The position numbers and the translations under genes were made by a program. A DNA stretch of 64,000 bases, taken from contig CAKUVD010000003.1 of the NCBI GenBank assembly GCA_934695325.1, positions 62,001-126,000 of the forward strand, read 5' to 3'. The notes beneath the pieces were generated by a model. It searched no databases. It had not been told where the DNA came from and saw only the letters and a list, made by a program, of their open reading frames with translations. This document shows positions 1-7,893 of this stretch, piece by piece. This DNA is from an uncultured Bacteroidales bacterium. GTDB lineage: Bacteria > Bacteroidota > Bacteroidia > Bacteroidales > UBA932. The first letter of the stretch is position 1, and the number at the start of each line of letters is the position of its first letter.

Positions 1-758
1 TCCTGAGTGGCCTTCTCCGACAAGAGGACCAATTCAGAAGGGAGCAGCGCGGAAAGATTATTGCCGACGGTTATCCCTTCAATGTCACTCTTTGACGCCA
101 CTGAAAATCTTCCCTTGGTTTCCGTCACGTCCTCTCCTGCCCTGCCGATAAGCAAGGCAAGCTTCTTCAGGGATTCAGGGATGCTGCGAAGGTAAATGTT
201 CTCCCTTCTCTGCTGCTCCAGTTTCGGATCACTGGCGCCGATGCCGGTAAAATCGTCATCTTCATCATCATTGACTTCCAAGAAGTCCTGAAGCCCGGAC
301 ATATTTGGACCCTTGCGCCCTTCATCATTGCCTCCATCGCACTCCGGGATATTGACTTTTGTCGACAGATTTCCATCCAGATCCATTCTGGCCTTCTTGC
401 GAGCCTTCCTCGACGACTCGTATATCCGTTTCCTTCTTCCCATAAGTGCCAACCATAGAGAGAAGAATTCCTCTATCAGTTTATTCATCCTTCCTTCCGT
501 CAGACACCCGGCTGCACGTTCACTTTCAAGCCTGTCCGCAAACGCTTCCAGTTCGTTGGACGCATCCTCCTGCCACATCATGACAGGCTTTGCAGTATCC
601 AGAAAGCGATTGTCGGCCATCACCTTCAGGACACCTCTGCGGACAGGGTTGTCTTCCACCTCAGCCCGATCCAGCAGGAACTGCGAGATATCACTGCCTG
701 AGGATTTGGCGACAGCCACTGCCAATGTCATTGACCGTATCAGCTTACCTTCCGCCAT
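1..758 (-). CDS. VWA-domain protein, ViaA-like (3' end beyond window)
   Basis: The minus-strand frame is open from an ATG at 758 to the left edge (about 252 codons) and has no stop. The visible part is the N-terminal helical region that precedes the VWA domain in ViaA/CoxE-type proteins. It has a basic stretch (GRRKRIYESSRKARKKA), an acidic linker, and then an IPESLKKLALLIGR...IEGITVGNNLSALLPSELVLL pattern that I recognise from ViaA. The VWA/MIDAS part would lie outside the window. The start overlaps the end of the MoxR ATPase gene by 14 nt, so the two are translationally coupled, as ravA and viaA are. In that family the VWA protein is the partner of the MoxR ATPase. Family placement is inference from the partial sequence. 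Confidence 0.75.
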   Translation of the reverse strand, partial: MAEGKLIRSMTLAVAVAKSSGSDISQFLLDRAEVEDNPVRRGVLKVMADNRFLDTAKPVMMWQEDASNELEAFADRLESERAAGCLTEGRMNKLIEEFFSLWLALMGRRKRIYESSRKARKKARMDLDGNLSTKVNIPECDGGNDEGRKGPNMSGLQDFLEVNDDEDDDFTGIGASDPKLEQQRRENIYLRSIPESLKKLALLIGRAGEDVTETKGRFSVASKSDIEGITVGNNLSALLPSELVLLSEKATQ

Positions 759-2145
759 TATACTTCTGCAAAGTCTTTATCATCAATGAATAGTGTTGGA
801 TGTCCGCCAGAAACACATTGTCTTCGACCTGCCGCCGGAACTCCGCGAGAATAAGACCGGCGCCACCAATGGCCGAACTTGGCATGGAGGCATCAGCGCA
901 TGAAACTGCCACGGCGTTCTTCTTCCGTAGCCGATAGACATAATTATTGATGGCCACAGCCCCGCTTCTCGGGGACCTTATAAGAAACGATCCCCCCGAA
1001 GCACCTGCAAGGTCCACCAGATCGTTCCCTACAAAGCGACCCGGGACGGCTTCCGGCGTAAGCTTCTTGTAGTCTGAAATTCTGATCCTGATGGACTCCC
1101 CTCCCGCCTCAATGATATAATGGACACCATCCGGAGAGAAGAATTCTTCCTGACCGCGGCGACTTGACGGACTTGTCTGACGTCTCGGGTCCGAACAGGT
1201 CATAGAATCCTTGACAATGGTCTTGGTAAGTTCCTCACATATGTCCTTCCCGACTTTGGAAATCTGGCTGTCGTGGTCCCATATCATGTGCTCCATCAGC
1301 AGACAATCGGAGTAATCCACCTGATTCCGCCCGTTCAAGAGAGCGGACATCCGCATGATTCCCAATATCTTCTTCCACCGGCGGTCTGACACATACGGCA
1401 CCTCGTGCTCATCCGAGTCGTTTTCCTGCGCCTGTCTTACAATCAGAGTCCTCAGGTTATAGATAAAATCCATTATGCTCTCCGGGACATCTATGTCCCT
1501 TGAACTGGAAATCAGCGACCGGTATTCTTCATCACTGAATGCCAGCTCCCTATCCACACTCGGTTCCGCACTTCTTCCGGACAGCAGAGCCTTGAAATTC
1601 AGCCGGTCACCTATGGGACGCACAATATAGCGGATAAGGAAACGGTCCCATAGTGCTTCAAGTCCTTCCCCTTCAGCCGGAAGTTCATTCGATGCCGAGA
1701 TGATGCCTTTCAGGGGCAGTTCCAAATCCTTGTCACCGTTGCGGTATATCTTCTCATTGATGGCAGTCAGCAGCGAATTCTGTATTGACGGGCCGGCCTT
1801 CCAGATTTCATCCAGGAATACGATATCCGCTGTCGGCAAATAGCCGTCAGTCACTCTCTCATACGTGTCACCGTCCTTCAGTTTGCTGATGGAAACAGGA
1901 CCGAATATCTCATCCGGTGTGCTGAAACGGCTCATCAGGTACTCAAAGCTGCGGGCATCGCGGAATGCCATTTTCAGTCTCCGCGCCACCATGCTTTTCC
2001 CGACACCCGGCACACCCAGCAGAAAGATGCTCTCGCCAGAGAGCGCCGCAAGCAGGCTGAGGCCAATGACCTCATCACGTTCATAGGCCCCGACGCTCAT
2101 CGCATCCAAAAGGCTTATAATCCTGTCTCTAAGATTGTTTGTCAT
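745..2145 (-). CDS. MoxR-family AAA+ ATPase, RavA-like
   Basis: A 466-aa AAA+ ATPase. Walker A is GVPGVGKS (residues 44-51) and Walker B is IVFLDE (about 108-113), followed by the MoxR-type segment ending NSLLTAINEK and a sensor-1-like ISASNELP. A C-terminal extension of about 150 residues with several beta-like segments follows, comparable to the extra domains of RavA. MoxR ATPases act as chaperones that remodel protein complexes together with VWA partners. The gene overlaps the upstream 177-aa gene by 17 nt and the downstream VWA gene by 14 nt, so all three should be translated together. The substrate is unknown. What differs from E. coli ravA-viaA is the SNF2-type helicase in the same operon. 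Confidence 0.88.
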   Translation of the reverse strand: MTNNLRDRIISLLDAMSVGAYERDEVIGLSLLAALSGESIFLLGVPGVGKSMVARRLKMAFRDARSFEYLMSRFSTPDEIFGPVSISKLKDGDTYERVTDGYLPTADIVFLDEIWKAGPSIQNSLLTAINEKIYRNGDKDLELPLKGIISASNELPAEGEGLEALWDRFLIRYIVRPIGDRLNFKALLSGRSAEPSVDRELAFSDEEYRSLISSSRDIDVPESIMDFIYNLRTLIVRQAQENDSDEHEVPYVSDRRWKKILGIMRMSALLNGRNQVDYSDCLLMEHMIWDHDSQISKVGKDICEELTKTIVKDSMTCSDPRRQTSPSSRRGQEEFFSPDGVHYIIEAGGESIRIRISDYKKLTPEAVPGRFVGNDLVDLAGASGGSFLIRSPRSGAVAINNYVYRLRKKNAVAVSCADASMPSSAIGGAGLILAEFRRQVEDNVFLADIQHYSLMIKTLQKYNGGR

Positions 2146-2662
2146 ATCTTTTTCTAATCGGTTTTCTTATCAATAATGCCATATGGTTCAGTTCCCGTTC
2201 CAGATTTTTGGGGAAGTTCCTGATTTCCACCATGTAGTTTCCTCCCAACATGTGAATCTGGACAGCGTCTTCATATAGATCGATGCTTTTGAGAAAACGA
2301 CGGCCGAAGCGTTCCGTAACTCTCCATTGTACCAGTCTGCAACAAAGCGGCAGTGCATCATCGCACAGGAATTCGAACACGCCTGGAAGCGCGGCGAATT
2401 TTTTCCATGACACATCCGTGAACAAGTTCTCCCGGTAGTGGTTGAGAGCGAAGTCCTGAACCAGATAGAGAGCATCCGCCATTGCAGACAAGGCATTGCC
2501 GGCAGGCAGTTCCACCGTAACGGAGAATTCTTCCGGCATAAGCGCCGTAAGGAATATCCTTTCATCATCATCGGCCTGGACAAGAGCCCGTAGCGGACCT
2601 CCTGAAATCATTTCCCCCGCCACCCTCGTAAGGTAGCTGCAAAATACGTCAAGCTCTTCCAT
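2129..2662 (-). CDS. Unknown 177-aa protein between helicase and MoxR genes
   Basis: I do not recognise the family. The protein is soluble-looking, with no signal peptide or membrane segment. The N-terminal half is acidic and the C-terminus is basic (LIRKPIRKRYDKQS). It contains a patterned beta-rich middle (SVTVELPAGNALSAMADALYL) and a Trp-containing helix. It starts 6 nt after the stop of the SNF2-type helicase gene and overlaps the MoxR start by 17 nt, so it belongs to this operon and probably acts with the helicase or the ATPase. No function is assigned. Confidence 0.75.
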   Translation of the reverse strand: MEELDVFCSYLTRVAGEMISGGPLRALVQADDDERIFLTALMPEEFSVTVELPAGNALSAMADALYLVQDFALNHYRENLFTDVSWKKFAALPGVFEFLCDDALPLCCRLVQWRVTERFGRRFLKSIDLYEDAVQIHMLGGNYMVEIRNFPKNLERELNHMALLIRKPIRKRYDKQS

Positions 2663-2668
2663 AATCCG

Positions 2669-5600
2669 CTATCTGAAAGGTGAAACCATATCCAGGACAT
2701 CATCCATTGTCAACTTTGAACTTCGGTCCGTTCCCGCCAGTATGGCATCCGAAATCTCTTTCTTCGTTTCATGCAGACGCAGGATCTTCTCCTCAATGGT
2801 ATGCTGCGAAACCAGCCTGATGACCGTCACCGCACGTCCCTGTCCCAGGCGGTGAGCCCTGTCCTCGGCCTGCTTCTCTATGGACGGATTCCACCACGGG
2901 TCGGCGATGATGACATAGTTCGCCGCAGTAAGATTCAGTCCCAGTCCTCCTGCCTTCAGGCTCACAAGGAAGATCGGGCAGACTCCGGACTGGAACTTCG
3001 TGACTAGCATCTTCCGTTCCTGGAGCGGAGTGCTGCCATCCAGATAGAGGTAATTGTACCCTTCCTTCGTGAGCATCCTGCCGATGATGTCCAGGAATGA
3101 AGTGAACTGTGAAAAGATGATCAAATTGTTGTTTCCTCCCGCCATCAATGTTGACATGATGTCCTTCAGGGCATCCACCTTGGAAGAGCCTCCCTTCCAT
3201 CCCGCAGTAACCAGTTCCATCGCATTGGCCATGAGGCGAAGACGGGTCAGCTCCGCAAAGAACTCAACCTTGATTTCACTTGCGAGCGCCCTTTCCTTGG
3301 CGGTTTTCCTTTTTTTGTACTTAAGTTCAAGCCTCTTTCTCGCCTCTTCATACACTGTCATCTCATTGACATTAAGGTGGACCGGATGCAGATAGCTCAC
3401 CTTGTCCGGAAGGTCTCCCAGCACCTGTTCCTTGGTCCGTCGGAGAATGAACGGCCGGGTAAGGCCCATGAGCAGTTCCCTCTTGTAATCATCCATTTCA
3501 GGTCCGTTGATGTATTTGTCCCGGAAAGTGGCCCAAGAGCCTAAAAGCCCCGGATTTATGAACTGCATCAGATTCCAGAGTTCTCCCATATGGTTCTGCA
3601 CCGGCGTTCCAGTAAGAATCAGCCTGCTTCCGGCCTGAAGAGACATCGCAGCCTGTGACATCCGCGTCGTTCGGTTCTTTATCTGATGGGCCTCGTCAAG
3701 ACACACCACGTTCCAGCCGACAGACTTGAGCAAATCGATGGATGTTACCATAACGCCATAACTGACCAGGAACAGGTCCCCGGCCGCAGCACTCTCTATC
3801 GCAGCTTTTCTGTCCTGGACCTCATTCAGGACCGTAACCTTCAGTGAAGGGGCGAAGCGCTCGGCTTCGACAGCCCAGTTGGGGACAATGGATGTGGGCG
3901 CAACCACAAGAGATGGTCCCGTTTCTTTCTTATGAAGCAGGAAGGCCAATGCCTGTACGGTTTTCCCAAGGCCCATGTCATCGGCAAGACAGGCCCCGGC
4001 TCCCCAGCTGTCAAGACGCACCATCCACTGGTAACCCTGCATCTGGTAATCGCGCAATGTCGCGCCGAACCCTTCAGGAAGCGCCGGCGAGGACTCGTAA
4101 GCCGACTCCATACGTGCGAGCAGGTCCTTGAATCCTTCATCCATTTCCGCATGCAGCCCTCCGTCTTCGCCCAGCACCTTTGCCAGGGCACCTACCTGAA
4201 TAGCCGGGACACTGATGCGTCCTTTCCTGTCAGTCTTGCCGAGATCGGAAATCTCTGCGAGATGCTTCTGGAGAGTCTTGGACATCTTGGCATATTCCTT
4301 CTCCCCTACTTTGATGTATCCCTCTATATCAGAGTCCTTCCACATTGCAAGAATCTCCTCCAGAGTCCTTTTCTTGCCGGACACCTTGACGCTCCCTTCA
4401 ACCTCGAACCAGTTCATGTTGGTGGATACGGAAATGTCCACGTCCTTCGATTCCGATATTTCCGAGAATTTCAGGATCTCGCCTTCCGGCCATTCCATGA
4501 AGTATGACTGCCGATTGTCATGGACAAAAGACATCAGCGCAAGCAAGTGCTCAGGAGCAGAGAATCTGGCAGTCTGGTAGTCCTCATAAGGGATTCCAAG
4601 CTCCACCTCGAAGAATTTACGAAGAACGTCATAGTTCTCATACTCACTGAAAAGGTCTCTCCTGACGGCCACCGTGTGACCTTCCAACGTGTCATATACG
4701 TTCTCCCCTCCTTCACCCGGTGAAAACCTGGACAGTCCTTCCACAATCGGCACCGCCTGGACAGTCATCTCATAGTCATCTTCCACAGGCCGGACACGGA
4801 CCGCAAGAACCGGCGAGCCCTCCTTCTCCTCTATCCTGCCGAGATCCGCAAGATCAGTATGCAGTTCTACAATCCCGTCCAGTTTCTCAAGCGTCTGTCG
4901 CAGTCCTGCAAGTGCCGACGAGGGAATCGGCCCCATCTTGAGCATCCTGTCTATGACCGCCCTCTGTTCCGGGCTCATGACAATGACATGATAGACACCA
5001 TCTTCATCAATGCTCACCAATGATTCCGGAACGGATGCGCCTGCGGATTGCGGAACGGAGACATTAGATCCGATCCTGATTTCCATGCCCTCCGCGCGGA
5101 ATGACAGCCAAGGGGATTCCACTTCCACAGTGGCCGGAGTGAAGTTCTGATTGTAATACTCCCCGACGAACACCCTGTCGCTGCCAAGAAGCAACGGAAG
5201 AATCTCCGGCACCTCAGGATTATTGCCAATGCGTCTTTCATCGAGTTTCCGAAGCGCCGCTGCAACCTTGATGTCCGTAGGAGTCATCTCCTCATATTTC
5301 AGGTCAATGAAAGTGCTTCTCTGATAAAGCGTTCCACCATCCCAGCTGCCGTCAGGCCGCTTATTTTGGCCAATGATCGCTTTCAGTCGAAGTCCTTCCA
5401 GGAAATAGACGATCCTCTTCGCAGCACGGTTCTTTTTCTCTGCGGCTTTTTCCCTTATATCGGAGAATATTATCTCCCATTTATCCCTCCGGTATATTCT
5501 CCCCGTCATGCCGGAGCCGCCAAAGAATTGCTCCAGCAGGGCCTTCCTGTCGGCAGACATCGGCAGATAAGGTGCCAGTTCATTATGCAGTATTGCGGCC

Positions 5601-6736
5601 GACGGAGGTACAGACAGACTGTACTTGTCCTTGATGCCGCCAAAGTCAATGCACTTGAAGAAGTTAAGGAGAACGCAGCAGAATGCCTTGGTCTCGACGG
5701 TACTGCGCTGGGCCAGCAGTTTTGCCACTTCTCCTTCCACATGGTTGGCACACACCTCTTCCTCATTAGAGATGTAGGTAAACAGGATCCGCACCGGTGC
5801 CATGATGGGAGAATAGAGATAATGACGGTGGTTCCTCATCAGATCCACAGACTCCTTTATCCTACGGCTGCCGGCAACGGATGGCCGCACGGTACAAAGA
5901 TAGAGCGTGATACCGTAGAACCATCCCAACAGCGGATCAGAGAACATCCCTTTACACTCGGCCGTCATATCATGCAGCCGGAGAGATTCCTGGAACAGGC
6001 CATACGCATCATCCGTACGTCCTTCATAAAGCGCCTTGATGGCATCTGCGCCATAAGACCACATCGTCGGATAATAGCATTTTCTGGTTTCCGGCCAGTT
6101 TCCGAACTGAAACAGATGATAGGCCGACACCATGTCACACACCTCGTCCGTTATATGTTTGGAATTGTCGGCATAACTTGCGAGCCTGTTCCAGAATTCT
6201 TCTGTCAATGTCCCCTCAGCAAAGCGTATCCGGAGCATCCGTCGTATGGACTGCAGGACTTCCTTCTCAGTCAGCAGCTTCAAAAAGCTCCCGGAGACAT
6301 CCGCATCAAGGAGTCTCTCTCCAAGGTATTCTCCAAGGTCCGCCCTCAGGAAAGACGGCCTGGAGATTCTGCGGAGAGCAGCAGCATCCTGTACATGAAA
6401 AGCCGTTCCAAATTCCCACAGCCATGATGCCGTGTCCGTGCGGAACTGGCAAGTCTTCTCCACCCAACGGGGAATGTCGAAATTATCCAGCGCGACAGCC
6501 ACCACATCGAAAAACACCCGAGGAGACACTCTCCCATCCTGTACGTACTGGGAATGCTCCAGTATGCCCAGATCACTCTTCGCTTTGGAACGGTTCCTTC
6601 CGTACAGCTGCTTCAGAACATAGTCCCCGGGAATGTCCCCGAGATAGGCCACAAGACAGAGCAGTTTTAACTGCCCCGTATCCAATCCCGGCAAAGCCGC
6701 ATATCCTGTATTTCCATTTACTGTCTTCTTGTCCAT
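2669..6736 (-). CDS. Large SNF2-family helicase/ATPase
   Basis: A 1355-aa protein with a complete SNF2 motor in its last ~450 residues: motif I DDMGLGKT (about residue 920), motif II LDEAHQ, motif III LTGTPVQN, motif IV/V IIFSQF and SLKAGGLGLNLTAANYVI, motif VI QAEDRAHRLGQ. The ~900-residue N-terminal part starts with a winged-helix-like segment and has no motif I recognise. The segment just before the motor resembles the SNF2-associated region of bacterial helicases. SNF2 enzymes translocate on duplex DNA or displace DNA-bound proteins. It is the first gene of a four-gene operon with an unknown protein, a MoxR ATPase and a VWA protein. Its ATG lies 4 nt after the stop of a short upstream reading frame. 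Confidence 0.9.
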   Translation of the reverse strand: MDKKTVNGNTGYAALPGLDTGQLKLLCLVAYLGDIPGDYVLKQLYGRNRSKAKSDLGILEHSQYVQDGRVSPRVFFDVVAVALDNFDIPRWVEKTCQFRTDTASWLWEFGTAFHVQDAAALRRISRPSFLRADLGEYLGERLLDADVSGSFLKLLTEKEVLQSIRRMLRIRFAEGTLTEEFWNRLASYADNSKHITDEVCDMVSAYHLFQFGNWPETRKCYYPTMWSYGADAIKALYEGRTDDAYGLFQESLRLHDMTAECKGMFSDPLLGWFYGITLYLCTVRPSVAGSRRIKESVDLMRNHRHYLYSPIMAPVRILFTYISNEEEVCANHVEGEVAKLLAQRSTVETKAFCCVLLNFFKCIDFGGIKDKYSLSVPPSAAILHNELAPYLPMSADRKALLEQFFGGSGMTGRIYRRDKWEIIFSDIREKAAEKKNRAAKRIVYFLEGLRLKAIIGQNKRPDGSWDGGTLYQRSTFIDLKYEEMTPTDIKVAAALRKLDERRIGNNPEVPEILPLLLGSDRVFVGEYYNQNFTPATVEVESPWLSFRAEGMEIRIGSNVSVPQSAGASVPESLVSIDEDGVYHVIVMSPEQRAVIDRMLKMGPIPSSALAGLRQTLEKLDGIVELHTDLADLGRIEEKEGSPVLAVRVRPVEDDYEMTVQAVPIVEGLSRFSPGEGGENVYDTLEGHTVAVRRDLFSEYENYDVLRKFFEVELGIPYEDYQTARFSAPEHLLALMSFVHDNRQSYFMEWPEGEILKFSEISESKDVDISVSTNMNWFEVEGSVKVSGKKRTLEEILAMWKDSDIEGYIKVGEKEYAKMSKTLQKHLAEISDLGKTDRKGRISVPAIQVGALAKVLGEDGGLHAEMDEGFKDLLARMESAYESSPALPEGFGATLRDYQMQGYQWMVRLDSWGAGACLADDMGLGKTVQALAFLLHKKETGPSLVVAPTSIVPNWAVEAERFAPSLKVTVLNEVQDRKAAIESAAAGDLFLVSYGVMVTSIDLLKSVGWNVVCLDEAHQIKNRTTRMSQAAMSLQAGSRLILTGTPVQNHMGELWNLMQFINPGLLGSWATFRDKYINGPEMDDYKRELLMGLTRPFILRRTKEQVLGDLPDKVSYLHPVHLNVNEMTVYEEARKRLELKYKKRKTAKERALASEIKVEFFAELTRLRLMANAMELVTAGWKGGSSKVDALKDIMSTLMAGGNNNLIIFSQFTSFLDIIGRMLTKEGYNYLYLDGSTPLQERKMLVTKFQSGVCPIFLVSLKAGGLGLNLTAANYVIIADPWWNPSIEKQAEDRAHRLGQGRAVTVIRLVSQHTIEEKILRLHETKKEISDAILAGTDRSSKLTMDDVLDMVSPFR

Positions 6737-6740
6737 CGCA

Positions 6741-6911
6741 TCAAAGATAGTTCAACATAATGCCATAACCTGGCACCTTTTTGTCTAGTGTTCCGGCTGA
6801 AGAATGACGGATGGTGTCTTCCATTATATCCAACGTTGCCCTAACCTCGTCTTCGCCGAAATCAAATCCCACGACATCCCCTGAAGCCAAAGAATCATTT
6901 GTTCGTAATTT
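6741..6911 (-). pseudogene. Short coding-like remnant upstream of helicase gene
   Basis: An open minus-strand frame of 57 codons ends with TGA at 6741-6743, just before the helicase ATG, and is bounded upstream by an in-frame TAA (6912-6914). The translation looks like a protein C-terminus (SGDVVGFDFGEDEVRAT, then a helix, ending GIMLNYL). It has no ATG at a sensible place, so it is either a decayed gene end or a short gene with a non-ATG start. The family is unknown. Confidence 0.3.
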
Positions 6912-6920
6912 TTAAATCTG

Positions 6921-7076
6921 TTACACGTCATTCCACCAGCTCTCCCACTTCAAGTCGTTCTTCAACTCATACATATATACAATCGAATATGAGAATTCTT
7001 TCAACAAATGATTGAAAATACTGCCGTCAAGTCCTCCAATCCGCCTGAGCTCGAAGACCTTTGAACGTCCACATCC
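6921..7076 (-). pseudogene. Short coding-like remnant
   Basis: A 51-codon minus-strand stretch between an in-frame TAA at 7077-7079 and its own stop at 6921-6923. Its composition is protein-like: a basic start FELRR, then GGLDGSIFNHLLKEFS, and a Trp-rich end KWESWWNDV. It has no start codon. It is in the same frame as the neighbouring remnant at 6741-6911, so the two may be pieces of one decayed gene with two stops between them. The family is not recognised. Confidence 0.3.
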
Positions 7077-7158
7077 TTATACGTCACAAAACCTGAAAAA
7101 CAAATTTCAGAATGACACATCACAGAATATTCGGCCTCTGATGTAGAAGTCATTGTGA

Positions 7159-7386
7159 TGCGCGAAGGGGAGCTCCCTTGACATCACCCTGCCAGAGGAT
7201 ATTCATTCTGTCATCAATGTCCCGAGGTCGTTCGGACTCTGCGGAATCACAGGGAAGGGCGACAACAGGGCTGCCGTATATGTCGATTTCTTCACAGGAG
7301 AGACCGAGACGGGAGTTATGAGACATTCTGCATATACCTGCAACAATATCGGAAGGATTCTCTCCGCAGCATCGAATCCGGATTAA
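7159..7386 (+). pseudogene. Coding-like 3' remnant
   Basis: A plus-strand frame of 75 codons with no start codon, open from after a TGA at 7156-7158 to a TAA at 7384-7386. Its sense is protein-like: DITLPEDIHSVINVPRSFGL, then an alternating beta pattern AAVYVDFFTGETETGVMRHS. It looks like the end of a longer gene whose 5' part is lost. No family is assigned. It points the opposite way to the remnants at 6741-7076 and so marks a recombined region. Confidence 0.3.
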
Positions 7387-7392
7387 ATTTCA

Positions 7393-7400
7393 TACATTTG
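7393..7400 (+). promoter_or_regulatory. -7 box (TACATTTG) before recombinase pseudogene
   Basis: A match to the Bacteroidetes -7 consensus TAnnTTTG, 32 nt before the ATG of the deleted recombinase gene. No clear TTTG lies at the -33 position. Confidence 0.4.
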
Positions 7401-7431
7401 CTGTTAGTATCAATTAGCATTAAACAGAGTT

Positions 7432-7835
7432 ATGGCAAAAGTTGGTTACATATTCAAGGCAGCCAGCTATGACGGTTTCGACACTGATGTAGCATTGGTG
7501 AATCAATATGGTTGTAAGCAAATGATTGAAGATGAAAACAGACACGAGAAACTACGCCACCAATGGAAACAGCTCATGGCAAATCTGAAACAAAGAGTCG
7601 AAATCGTATTCGCGAAATTCAGCAACGCTCTACGTGATTCTCGTGAACTAGAGGCATTGTTCTGCCGAGTAACAGTAATGTGGATTACATCCACCCACGA
7701 CATAGCCGAAAGTCGTGGCGACCTGTTTCCCGAGACCACTGCTCCGTATTCCAGACACTCAACAAATATGGCGTGTTGCTCAAGCGTGGCAGGTTCAGTA
7801 GACCACTATGCAAACGTAAACCAATAGAGGAATAA
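7432..7835 (+). pseudogene. Serine recombinase/invertase with internal deletion
   Basis: The N-terminal ~100 codons read as a Bacteroidetes-type serine recombinase (resolvase N-terminal domain): MAKVGYIFKAASYDGFD, then HEKLRHQWKQLMANL, FAKFSNALRDSRELEAL and a RGDLFPETT segment. Right after that the frame is wrong. The expected C-terminal DNA-binding end appears in another frame from about 7743 to 7835 (SVFQTLNKYGVLLKRGRFS, then PLCKRKPIEE and a TAA). The middle of the protein, roughly 70-80 residues, is missing. The gene is therefore inactivated by an out-of-frame internal deletion. Such ~200-aa enzymes normally catalyse site-specific inversion or resolution. It lies directly upstream of the DUF262 module. 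Confidence 0.7.
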
Positions 7836-7893
7836 TCTTAACATTACCACAGCGCATAAACTTGCAGGATGACTTTAGAATATATCAACAATT

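Noticed and set aside
6742..6749. A TATCTTTG (-7-like) on the minus strand 5 nt before the helicase ATG
   Set aside because: It would force a leaderless transcript and coincides with the end of a coding-like remnant. There is no -33 element, so I treat it as chance.
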